DNA of 64,000 nt, taken from Sporosarcina sp. P34 (GTDB lineage Bacteria > Bacillota > Bacilli > Bacillales_A > Planococcaceae). The notes below the pieces were generated by a model. It worked only from the letters and a program-made list of their open reading frames with translations, was not told where the DNA came from and ran no database searches. Shown here piece after piece: positions 20,816 to 27,805 of the stretch (position 1 is its first letter; each line of letters starts with the position of its first letter). The translations under genes and the position numbers were made by a program. The DNA lies in the NCBI RefSeq assembly GCF_002743375.1, contig NZ_PDZC01000008.1, positions 79,055 to 143,054 of the forward strand. Reading direction: 5' to 3'.

Positions 20816-20861
20816 TTGACAACTCCAAAAAATCCAGTAAAATACATGTATATACATGTAT
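20816..20861 (+). promoter_or_regulatory. promoter and MarR operator O2 of the nitronate monooxygenase gene
   Basis: TTGACA (20816-20821), 16-bp spacer, TAAAAT (20838-20843). ATACATGTATATACATGTAT (20842-20861), a perfect 20-bp palindrome, starts on the -10 box, a position that would block RNA polymerase. Confidence 0.8.
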
Positions 20862-20925
20862 CAAAGGTGTAAAGCTTTTGAAACGTCTTAGTGTATGTTC
20901 GTTACAGAGATATATTTATAATTTT

Positions 20926-20939
20926 TGAAAGCGCTTACG
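20926..20939 (+). promoter_or_regulatory. possible cre (CcpA) site
   Basis: TGAAAGCGCTTACG matches the catabolite-responsive element TGWNANCGNTNWCA at all but the last position. It lies in the leader of the nitronate monooxygenase gene, just before the ribosome binding site. Confidence 0.4.
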
Positions 20940-20959
20940 ACAAAAGGAGAGTGTTTCTG

Positions 20960-21937
20960 ATGAATTTAGTAGAATGGAAAAAGAGTATGAGTCTTCCAGT
21001 GATCGCAGCCCCGATGTTCATTATTAGTAATCCTAAAACTGTGATAGAGCAATGTAAAGCAGGAGTAATCGGTTCTATGCCTTCTCTAAATGCAAGGCCC
21101 GTTGCACAATTCGAAGAGTGGTTGATCGAGATTACAGAAGAATTAGCCGACTATAATGCGAAAAATCCCAATAAACCAGCCGCACCATTTGCGATCAACC
21201 AAATCGTTCACCGATCCAATGAAAGATTGCAAGAAGATATGGAGCTGTGCGTGAAATACAAAGTACCCATCATTATTACATCTCTTGGCGCAAGAGAAGA
21301 TGTCTATGAAGCTGCACATAGTTACGGTGGAATTGTATTGCATGATGTGATCAATAATACGTTCGCGAAGAAGGCAATTGAAAAAGGTGCAGATGGTTTA
21401 ATTGCGGTAGCTGCAGGAGCGGGAGGGCACGCGGGTCCGAAAAGTCCGTTCGCACTCGTTCAAGAAATTCGGGAATGGTTTGACGGACCATTGGTACTTG
21501 GCGGATCCATCGCAACCGGCAGAAGCGTATTGGCAGCCGAAGTGATGGGGGCGGACTTTGCCTACATCGGATCGCCATTCATCGCTACTGAAGAAGCAAG
21601 AGCCGTTGAAGAGTATAAACAAGCTATCATAGACGCCACCTCGGATGATATTGTGTACAGTAATTATTTCACGGGAGTGCACGGGAATTATTTAGCTACG
21701 TCCATCCTAGCTTCGGGTTTAGATCCTGAAAATTTACCGGAAAGTGATCCAAGTAAAATGAATTTCGGCGGAGATGCAGGTCAAAAAGCATGGAAAGATA
21801 TTTGGGGCTGTGGCCAAGGAATTGGCATCATCGATAAAGTTCAACCTACGAAAGAGTACGTCGCACAATTAGCACAGCAGTACCGTGAGGCAAAGGATAA
21901 GTTAGTAGGAGATAGAATGAACACAGCGAGCACATAA
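20960..21937 (+). CDS. nitronate monooxygenase (2-nitropropane dioxygenase family)
   Basis: 325-aa FMN-dependent TIM-barrel enzyme. N-terminal MSLPVIAAPMFIISNP and the GAGGHAGPKSPFALVQEIREW / GSIATGRSVLAAEVMGADFAYIGSPFIA segments are the flavin-binding landmarks of class I nitronate monooxygenases. ATG 20960 follows AAAGGAGAG; the ATG at 20891 lies far upstream without a site. Expected to oxidise alkyl nitronates such as propionate 3-nitronate. MarR-controlled by context. Confidence 0.85.
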   Translation: MNLVEWKKSMSLPVIAAPMFIISNPKTVIEQCKAGVIGSMPSLNARPVAQFEEWLIEITEELADYNAKNPNKPAAPFAINQIVHRSNERLQEDMELCVKYKVPIIITSLGAREDVYEAAHSYGGIVLHDVINNTFAKKAIEKGADGLIAVAAGAGGHAGPKSPFALVQEIREWFDGPLVLGGSIATGRSVLAAEVMGADFAYIGSPFIATEEARAVEEYKQAIIDATSDDIVYSNYFTGVHGNYLATSILASGLDPENLPESDPSKMNFGGDAGQKAWKDIWGCGQGIGIIDKVQPTKEYVAQLAQQYREAKDKLVGDRMNTAST

Positions 21938-21959
21938 TAAAGAAAGGAGTCACGATAAA

Positions 21960-21995
21960 AACAAGTATGTCCATCCAGACACGCTTGTTTTTTTA
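21960..21995 (+). terminator. terminator after nitronate monooxygenase gene
   Basis: ACAAGTATGTC / GACACGCTTGT stem with one wobble and one mismatch, 6-nt loop, T-rich tail. Confidence 0.7.
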
Positions 21996-22045
21996 TTTGC
22001 CTGCTTAGTGTTTGTGAGTGGAGTTTGTTTCAATACGGTTAACTT

Positions 22046-22420
22046 TTAATCATTCATTGCGGTCTTTTGATAGGTGAATTCTACATCTGTTTGGAGTTGT
22101 TCGAGTAAAGAGAGGCTTTTAGTTTGCATTTCAGTTAAAGAATCAGTGTGCAGGTAAATTGTATCCTGTTTAGTTTCAATAGAAGATAACCGTTTATTTG
22201 TCAGTTGCTGTTCTTTTTTCACTTCTGACATGTCTGTATTTAGGACATCGACATGTAATTTTAGTGCACTAACGTCTGACTTAAGTGTATTGACGTCCGA
22301 CTTAAGTGTACTGACGTCTGATTTAAGTGTACTAACATCTGACTTAATCCCAGAGATGTCAGTTTTAATGCCTTTCATTTCACTTAAAATTTGTTGTAAA
22401 AGTACGTCGCTCACGTTCAT
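22046..22420 (-). CDS. small coiled-coil protein with tandem heptads
   Basis: 124-aa protein without signal peptide or transmembrane segment. Residues about 20-55 are five tandem heptads of the type SDVSTLK (SGIKSDV, STLKSDV, STLKSDV, NTLKSDV, SALKLHV), encoded by a 21-bp DNA repeat at about 22255-22355. The whole chain reads as a continuous amphipathic helix, so it should form a rod-like oligomer. No enzyme motif. Start ATG 22420 follows AAAGGAT at short spacing; a GTG two codons later is possible. Function unknown. Confidence 0.6.
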   Translation of the reverse strand: MNVSDVLLQQILSEMKGIKTDISGIKSDVSTLKSDVSTLKSDVNTLKSDVSALKLHVDVLNTDMSEVKKEQQLTNKRLSSIETKQDTIYLHTDSLTEMQTKSLSLLEQLQTDVEFTYQKTAMND

Positions 22421-22507
22421 CTATCCTTTCTTATTCATTTGGTTACCTCTATATAATAGCATGCTTTGCACTAAAGACAATCTCCTTCTTATGGTCGAAT
22501 CAATTGA

Positions 22508-22536
22508 TTGATAACATACCTAGTGGGGTATATAAT
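22508..22536 (+). promoter_or_regulatory. promoter with CsoR/CstR-like operator
   Basis: TTGATA (22508-22513), 17-bp spacer, TATAAT (22531-22536). The spacer holds ATACCTAGTGGGGTAT (22516-22531), an inverted ATACC...GGTAT palindrome with a G-tract, the form of operators bound by CsoR-family repressors (CsoR, CstR). It ends on the -10 box. Confidence 0.65.
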
Positions 22537-22569
22537 AAATATATATACAAATGAAAAGGAGTTTTTTAC

Positions 22570-22806
22570 ATGTCTAAAAAAGCAACCGTATATGTATCAT
22601 CTACTTGTCCTTATTGCACGATGATGACGAATTATCTGGATGAAATTCACGTGCCTTACGAGACGATCAATGTCTCTATAAATCCTGCAGAAGGAGAACG
22701 TCTGATGGAACTAACCGGACAGATGGGCGTTCCACAAACACAGTTGAATGGAAAATGGATTATCGGCTTTGATCCAGCAAGTATTCACGCTGCACTAGAC
22801 GCATGA
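22570..22806 (+). CDS. glutaredoxin-family protein
   Basis: 78-aa glutaredoxin/NrdH-like protein with CPYC active site (Cys13, Cys16), TGQMGVPQTQLNG as the cis-proline loop and GFDPASIHAAL near the C-terminus. First gene of a three-gene operon with a 50-aa membrane protein (4-bp ATGA overlap) and a rhodanese. Bacillales lack glutathione, so bacillithiol, thioredoxin or protein persulfides are the likely redox partners. The upstream CsoR/CstR-like operator favours persulfide or copper stress. Confidence 0.85.
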   Translation: MSKKATVYVSSTCPYCTMMTNYLDEIHVPYETINVSINPAEGERLMELTGQMGVPQTQLNGKWIIGFDPASIHAALDA

Positions 22807-22955
22807 ATAAATGTAAACGGTTTTTGTTTAATCGAAACTGTACAATCCAATCGGCCGAAGAACTGGAAAAGAAAGTATTTCCGCGCTTTTGTCTTGGCCA
22901 TATAGCATTTGCGGTAATGGGAGTCATTCTCGTCATCATCGAATGGACTCACTAA
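22803..22955 (+). CDS. 50-aa membrane protein coupled to glutaredoxin
   Basis: Short gene starting at the ATG in the ATGA overlap with the glutaredoxin stop and ending 15 bp before the rhodanese start. The N-terminal half is basic and holds Cys4 and Cys13, with a third Cys at 30. Residues about 32-47 (GHIAFAVMGVILVIIE) form one transmembrane helix. The translational coupling and tight packing in the operon argue that it is real. I do not recognise a family. It may be a membrane partner for sulfur or thiol transfer between its two neighbours. Confidence 0.6.
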   Translation: MNKCKRFLFNRNCTIQSAEELEKKVFPRFCLGHIAFAVMGVILVIIEWTH

Positions 22956-22970
22956 TAGGAGGCATTAATT

Positions 22971-23324
22971 ATGGAATGGATCATCATAGCACTTCTCGTC
23001 GGCTTCGTAGTTTGGCGCATGAAGCCTGCAAAAGGTGTGCGTTCACTTTCGACTGCACAATTAAAAGATCGAGTGAACGATCAAAACGTACAATGTATCG
23101 ATGTACGTACACCAGCTGAATATTCAGGACGCCATATAAAGCAATTTAAAAATATTCCTTTGAATTTGCTTTCAACACAGATGGGAACATTGAAGAAAGA
23201 TCAAGAAGTCATCGTCATCTGTCAAAGCGGCATGCGGAGTGCCAAGGCAGCAAACCAACTGAAAAAAGCAGGATTCGTGAATGTAACGAATGTACGCGGT
23301 GGAATGAGCGCATGGCAAGAGTAA
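22971..23324 (+). CDS. membrane-anchored rhodanese-like sulfurtransferase
   Basis: 117-aa protein with one N-terminal transmembrane helix (EWIIIALLVGFVVW) followed by a single rhodanese domain. CIDVRTPAEYSGRHI is the family CH2A-type motif, and the active-site loop is CQSGMRS with Cys84. Six-residue active loops are typical of sulfur-transferring rhodaneses. Last gene of the glutaredoxin operon, followed by a terminator. Likely moves sulfane sulfur at the inner face of the membrane. Confidence 0.88.
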   Translation: MEWIIIALLVGFVVWRMKPAKGVRSLSTAQLKDRVNDQNVQCIDVRTPAEYSGRHIKQFKNIPLNLLSTQMGTLKKDQEVIVICQSGMRSAKAANQLKKAGFVNVTNVRGGMSAWQE

Positions 23325-23335
23325 TGAGTGAAGAA

Positions 23336-23369
23336 GTGTCTCGGAGATCTTATCCCGGGACGCTTTTTT
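23336..23369 (+). terminator. terminator of glutaredoxin-rhodanese operon
   Basis: GTGTCTCGG / CCGGGACGC stem with G-U pairs and a TTTTTT tail. Confidence 0.75.
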
Positions 23370-23497
23370 GCTTGAATAGTAGATCGGTTGACTAGCGAAA
23401 GACAGAAAATACTACTACCAAATCAGGAAGTACGACTTTTCCGAAAATACATAAGATATGATACACTAAGCTAAAGATCATAAGAGGAGGGTTTTCC

Positions 23498-24358
23498 ATG
23501 ATACATGTTGGTCTGACAGGGTGGGGAGACCATCCAAGTCTATACAATGAGAAAACAGTCGCGAATAAAAAACTAGTAGATTATAGTAAACACTTTCCAA
23601 TCGTCGAACTAGATTCGACATTTTATGCGATACAATCGAAGAAAGTGATGGATAAATGGACAGAGGAAACGCCCGCTAATTTTCAATTTGTCGTGAAGGC
23701 GTATCAGGGTATCACAGGTCATCAGCGTGGAAAGTTACCATATGAATCTGAAGAGGAAATGTTCTCGCTGTTTAAGCTGTCCCTGACGTCATTTGTTGAG
23801 GCGGGGAAGCTCGCGATGGTACTGGTACAATTTCCACCTTGGTTCGATTGTAAGAAGGAAAATGTGGATCGCATTCGCTATGTGCATGAACAATTACAGC
23901 CGTTACCGATCGCTGTAGAGTTTCGCAATCAAACGTGGTATTCTCCAGCTTATCGGGAGAAAACACTCGACTTTCTAAAAGAATTAAACATCATCCATGT
24001 CGTGTGTGATGAGCCACAAGTAGGGGACGGAAGTGTACCGCTAGTCCCAGTCGCAACGGATCCGAAAGTTTTGTTACGGCTCCACGGTCGCAATGATAAA
24101 GGGTGGGTAAATACTACGGGAGATAGTAAAGCATGGCGTAAAGTTCGCTATCTTTATGATTATAATGAAAAAGAGTTAGAGAGTATGCGTGACATCGTGA
24201 AACATCTTGAAAAACAGACAGACGAAGTATTTGTCATCTTTAATAATAACTCTGGGCAGCATGCTGCGAAGAACGCCAAACAATTTGCACGATTACTTAA
24301 CATAGAATACGGTCAGCCTCTCACCAAGCAACTGGATTTATTTGAGGGGGATCAGTGA
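23498..24358 (+). CDS. yunF: DUF72 family protein (YunF)
   Basis: 286-aa DUF72 TIM-barrel-like protein. Recognisable segments are HVGLTGWGDHPSLY, FYAIQSKKVMDKWTEETPANFQFVVKAYQGITGH, VEFRNQTWY and VFVIFNNNSGQHAAKNAKQF. RBS AGAGGAGGG. Biochemical function is unknown. It overlaps yunE by one base (TGATG), starting a yunF-yunE-yunD operon. Confidence 0.88.
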   Translation: MIHVGLTGWGDHPSLYNEKTVANKKLVDYSKHFPIVELDSTFYAIQSKKVMDKWTEETPANFQFVVKAYQGITGHQRGKLPYESEEEMFSLFKLSLTSFVEAGKLAMVLVQFPPWFDCKKENVDRIRYVHEQLQPLPIAVEFRNQTWYSPAYREKTLDFLKELNIIHVVCDEPQVGDGSVPLVPVATDPKVLLRLHGRNDKGWVNTTGDSKAWRKVRYLYDYNEKELESMRDIVKHLEKQTDEVFVIFNNNSGQHAAKNAKQFARLLNIEYGQPLTKQLDLFEGDQ

Positions 24359-25182
24359 TGGAATTTGTAGCACTCGCCTTAATAGGTTTAGTATCCGGTA
24401 TTATCGGTTCGATTGCGGGCCTCGGTGGAGGAACCATCTTGGTTCCTGTCACACTGTTTGTCGGATTAAATTTAGGAATGATTCCTGATATTACACCGCA
24501 AAGTGTAGTGGGCTTGTCGGTTATCATGATGATTGCGAATGGACTTGGATCGACACTGTCTTATATGAAAGTAAAGACGATTGATTATCGTAGTGCATTG
24601 TTATTTTTCGCTGCAAGTATACCGGGTATCATTCTAGGTGCGCTAGTCAATAAAAGCGTAAGTTTGTCCTCATTTAATTTATATTTTGGCATATTACTCA
24701 TCATTTTATCTACACTGTTATTAACGAGAAAATATTTGAAACCGATTCGATGGTTTGTAGACAATGGGAAAAAGATCAAGTTTACTGATCCGCAAGGTAA
24801 AACACATATCTATGGCTACCCCATTTGGTTTGCCATCTTATTGTCATTGTTCATTGGATTTACGTCAGGCTTATTCGGAATAGGTGGCGGTACGATGATT
24901 GTGCCAGCAATGATTTTACTCTTCTTGTTCCCGCCACACGTCGCTGTTGCAACCTCTATGCTTATGGTGTTTTTATCAGCTATCGTTAACTCGGTATCTC
25001 ATATTTCACTCGGTCATGTGCCATGGCTGTATACGATACCTGTCGTGCCGGGCGCCTATTTCGGTGGCATGCTTGGTGCCTATTTAAATAGCAAAATGAA
25101 ATCAGATACATTGGTTTTAGTCATACGCATCATTTTACTCGTCTTTGGACTTCGTTCCATCTATGAGGGGATTTGGGGTTGA
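24358..25182 (+). CDS. yunE: TSUP family membrane transporter (TauE/SafE type, YunE)
   Basis: About 274-aa TSUP/TauE-SafE family exporter with seven to eight transmembrane helices. It shows the two family repeats GIIGSIAGLGGGTILVPV and GFTSGLFGIGGGTMIVPAM. Members move sulfite, sulfoacetate or other organosulfur anions. ATG 24358 lies 7 bp after GAGGGGG and overlaps the yunF stop. The substrate is unknown, but the rhodanese operon just upstream makes a sulfur compound attractive. Confidence 0.87.
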   Translation: MEFVALALIGLVSGIIGSIAGLGGGTILVPVTLFVGLNLGMIPDITPQSVVGLSVIMMIANGLGSTLSYMKVKTIDYRSALLFFAASIPGIILGALVNKSVSLSSFNLYFGILLIILSTLLLTRKYLKPIRWFVDNGKKIKFTDPQGKTHIYGYPIWFAILLSLFIGFTSGLFGIGGGTMIVPAMILLFLFPPHVAVATSMLMVFLSAIVNSVSHISLGHVPWLYTIPVVPGAYFGGMLGAYLNSKMKSDTLVLVIRIILLVFGLRSIYEGIWG

Positions 25183-25187
25183 CATAT

Positions 25188-26567
25188 ATGAAGGAGACGG
25201 TAGCAACGATCCATATTTATCATACGAATGACGTCCATAGTCATTTCGAGAATTGGCCGCAAATTCATCACTTTCTTACTAAGCGGATGCAACAAGCTGA
25301 AGAGAATGGGGAGCATTGTTTTCTATTTGATATTGGAGACCATATTGATCGGTCTCATCCGTTTACCGAAGGAACGGAAGGAAAAGGAAATATTGAATTA
25401 TTAAACAAAGCAGGATATGACGCAGTAACGATTGGCAATAATGAAGGAATCACCATGTCAAAGGAAGCGTTAAATAGATTATATGAAGATGCGCACTTTG
25501 ATGTAGTGCTCTGCAACTTGACTGAACTGGATGGTAAGCTACCATACTGGGCGAAGACGTCCACAATATTGGAGACCACGGAAGGTGTGCGCGTCGGCGT
25601 CATCGGTGCCACAGCGCCATACTATGCTTTTTATGAACAACTTGGCTGGAGTGTAAGCGACCCGCACGCGGCATTGCAGGAAATGGCTCGAAACTTGCGT
25701 CCTCAATGCGATGTCATCGTCTGTCTCTCGCATTTGGGAATCAATGAAGATCGTATTTTAGCTGCGCAATGCCCGGAGATCGATGTGATTTTAGGAGCAC
25801 ACACGCACCATTTATTACAAAAAGGTGAATGGATTGACGACACGCTACTTGCGGCAGCAGAAAAATTCGGTCAGTATGTCGGTCACGTCCAGATCGATAT
25901 AGACCGTATGACAGGTCAGGTCATTCATATGAACGCAGAGGTTTTTCCAACACAGATGATGGAAATGTCAGAAGAGGATATGGAACAGGTGAATAGTTTA
26001 TTTGCCAAGGGGGAAGAGACACTAGAAGTGCCTGTGTTTTATAATCCCTCTCCATTATCACAGCGTCTTACAGGAGACAGTCCGTTATCCTCGCTGTTTG
26101 GCCGCGCGTTACTTACGTATCTTGATGCTGACTGCGCGCTTTTCAATGCGGGAATTTTCCTTGGTAGTTTAGATAAAGGCTGGGTGACAAAAGGGGATTT
26201 GCACTCTTTATTGCCACACCCTATTAATCCTTGTCTAATTCATTTGGATGGCAAGGATTTGCTGACAGTGTATGAGCAATCACTTGATCCAAAGTGGACG
26301 GAACTTCCGATAAAAGGTTTAGGATTTCGTGGGACGCTGATGGGTAGTATGATACATGAACATTTATACCGTAACACGGACGGACAATTATTTGCAGGCA
26401 ACCGTTTGGTAGAACCCGGTAAAATGTATACGTTGGCAACACTTGATATGTTCACGTTTGGCTTTTTCTATCCAGTATTAAAAGAAGCGAAGAAAGAATA
26501 TATCATGCCGGAAATGATTCGCGATATCCTCGGTTGGTACGGAAGGAAATATTTCAATGAGCGGTAG
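25188..26567 (+). CDS. yunD: metallophosphatase / 5'-nucleotidase family protein (YunD)
   Basis: About 459-aa protein of the UshA/5'-nucleotidase family. The dimetal phosphoesterase motifs are HTNDVHSHF, DIGDHIDRSHP, TIGNNEG, CLSHLG and LGAHTHH; a C-terminal 5'-nucleotidase domain follows. There is no signal peptide, so unlike UshA it appears cytosolic. ATG 25188 is chosen; TTG 25179 at the end of yunE is an alternative. Hydrolyses nucleotides or UDP-sugars in related proteins; substrate here unproven. Confidence 0.87.
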   Translation: MKETVATIHIYHTNDVHSHFENWPQIHHFLTKRMQQAEENGEHCFLFDIGDHIDRSHPFTEGTEGKGNIELLNKAGYDAVTIGNNEGITMSKEALNRLYEDAHFDVVLCNLTELDGKLPYWAKTSTILETTEGVRVGVIGATAPYYAFYEQLGWSVSDPHAALQEMARNLRPQCDVIVCLSHLGINEDRILAAQCPEIDVILGAHTHHLLQKGEWIDDTLLAAAEKFGQYVGHVQIDIDRMTGQVIHMNAEVFPTQMMEMSEEDMEQVNSLFAKGEETLEVPVFYNPSPLSQRLTGDSPLSSLFGRALLTYLDADCALFNAGIFLGSLDKGWVTKGDLHSLLPHPINPCLIHLDGKDLLTVYEQSLDPKWTELPIKGLGFRGTLMGSMIHEHLYRNTDGQLFAGNRLVEPGKMYTLATLDMFTFGFFYPVLKEAKKEYIMPEMIRDILGWYGRKYFNER

Positions 26568-26574
26568 TTATGTC

Positions 26575-26609
26575 CGCCTCCTATTTCGCATAATGTGAAG
26601 TAGGAGGCG
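26575..26609 (+). terminator. hairpin whose 3' arm is the yunB ribosome binding site
   Basis: CGCCTCCTA (26575-26583) pairs perfectly with TAGGAGGCG (26601-26609), followed by TTTTC and the yunB ATG at 26615. The GGAGG used by yunB is inside the stem, so read-through transcripts from yunD would hide it. The U-tract is short (4). Confidence 0.65.
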
Positions 26610-26614
26610 TTTTC

Positions 26615-27382
26615 ATGCGGTTTTATACGAATCAAAAACGACCAAAGAAGTTTAACTATGGGAAAACCATTCTGCGCTTTGTCATCCCGACCATCATGGT
26701 GGGAGTGGCGATATTTTTCTATACGGTCAATAAACAGCTTACGCCAATCTATACACAATATGCCGAAGTGCAAACGCAGAAAATAGCCAGTTACGTGATT
26801 AGTCAAGCCATTAACAATCGATCCACCAGTGTCTACGATGTCAATGAAATTATAGAAAATGTTCCCGATGATACAACAGATACGGTGACAACGAAGTTTA
26901 ACGCTGAAATTATCAGCCAAGTCATGTCAGAAATTCATCAGCTTGTTGAAAATCATCTAGAGCGCGCAGAAGGCGGAGATCTCGATATGCTACCGCCACT
27001 TGGAGATCTCGAGTACAATCCTGACCGTATGGAAAAAGAACAAGGTATTGTATTTTTTGTTCCGATTGGTCAAGCCGCGAATATTCCGTTGCTCGGTAAC
27101 TTGGGGCCGAAAATCCCCATCCGCTTCCACGTCATTGGAGATGTACATGCAACAGTAGAAACCGATATTCGTGAATTTGGTATTAATAATGCCTATGTGG
27201 AAGTGTATCTGATGTTACAAGTCAATGTGCAGATTATCGTTCCGCTAGCAACTAGCAGAAGTGTAGTGGAGCAGAAAATACCGATTGCCATTGGCTTGAT
27301 TAGAGGAAAGGTACCACAAATTTATTCAAAAGGAGAGCAAACGCCAGCACAAATCGAAGTCCCGCTAGAGAAGACGGAGTAA
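26615..27382 (+). CDS. yunB: sporulation protein YunB
   Basis: 255-aa YunB, a sporulation protein of spore-forming Bacilli made in the mother cell in B. subtilis. One N-terminal transmembrane helix (ILRFVIPTIMVGVAIFFYTVN) is followed by a long extracytoplasmic part with the conserved VPIGQAANIPLLGNLGPKIPIRFHVIGDVHATV block. ATG 26615 uses AGGAGGCG, which is sequestered in a hairpin. Its presence is the main direct evidence that this organism sporulates. Confidence 0.88.
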   Translation: MRFYTNQKRPKKFNYGKTILRFVIPTIMVGVAIFFYTVNKQLTPIYTQYAEVQTQKIASYVISQAINNRSTSVYDVNEIIENVPDDTTDTVTTKFNAEIISQVMSEIHQLVENHLERAEGGDLDMLPPLGDLEYNPDRMEKEQGIVFFVPIGQAANIPLLGNLGPKIPIRFHVIGDVHATVETDIREFGINNAYVEVYLMLQVNVQIIVPLATSRSVVEQKIPIAIGLIRGKVPQIYSKGEQTPAQIEVPLEKTE

Positions 27383-27389
27383 ATGGCTA

Positions 27390-27418
27390 TTGTGAACAAA
27401 GTCGATTATTGCTACACT
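27390..27418 (+). promoter_or_regulatory. promoter of the lysine-riboswitch transcript
   Basis: TTGTGA (27390-27395), 17-bp spacer, TACACT (27413-27418), about 10 bp before the aptamer. Confidence 0.65.
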
Positions 27419-27427
27419 AGGAACAGA

Positions 27428-27703
27428 AGAATATCGAGACTTACGTAGAGGCTGCATGGTTTATAAGTACTTGGCGAGAGAGTGACATCTATGACCGCGA
27501 GCGAAAGGAGACCATGCCGAAGTTTGAGAAGGGTCAACTTCTCAAGTTGGGGTCATTTCAAAGAGGAATGACACTGTCATACAGCGATAAATGTATGGAG
27601 AGCTACAGTTGCCAATTGTACTGCGATTTTTGAATGTATTGCTTGATCAATTGACTGGCCAACTCCTACACGTATGCTACTGCCTGTGGGGTTGGCTTTT
27701 TTT
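27428..27703 (+). promoter_or_regulatory. lysine riboswitch (L-box) with terminator
   Basis: L-box landmarks in order: GTAGAGGCTGCA, AAGTACT, GCGAAAGGAGACCATGCCGAAG, GTTGGGGTCAT, AATGACACTGTCA and GGAGAGCTA. The expression platform ends in GCCAACTCC / GGGGTTGGC (27658-27696) and a T-tract. Lysine binding should promote termination ahead of the NhaC-family gene at 27806. This explains almost all of the 424-bp gap after yunB. Confidence 0.92.
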
Positions 27704-27805
27704 ATCGGTAAATTAAGGAATTACACGATCGTATCTGCTTTCCACTCTTCGAAAGATCTTCTGCATTTCGATATTATCTAGCAACTAGAAAGAGGAGGAA
27801 TTACA

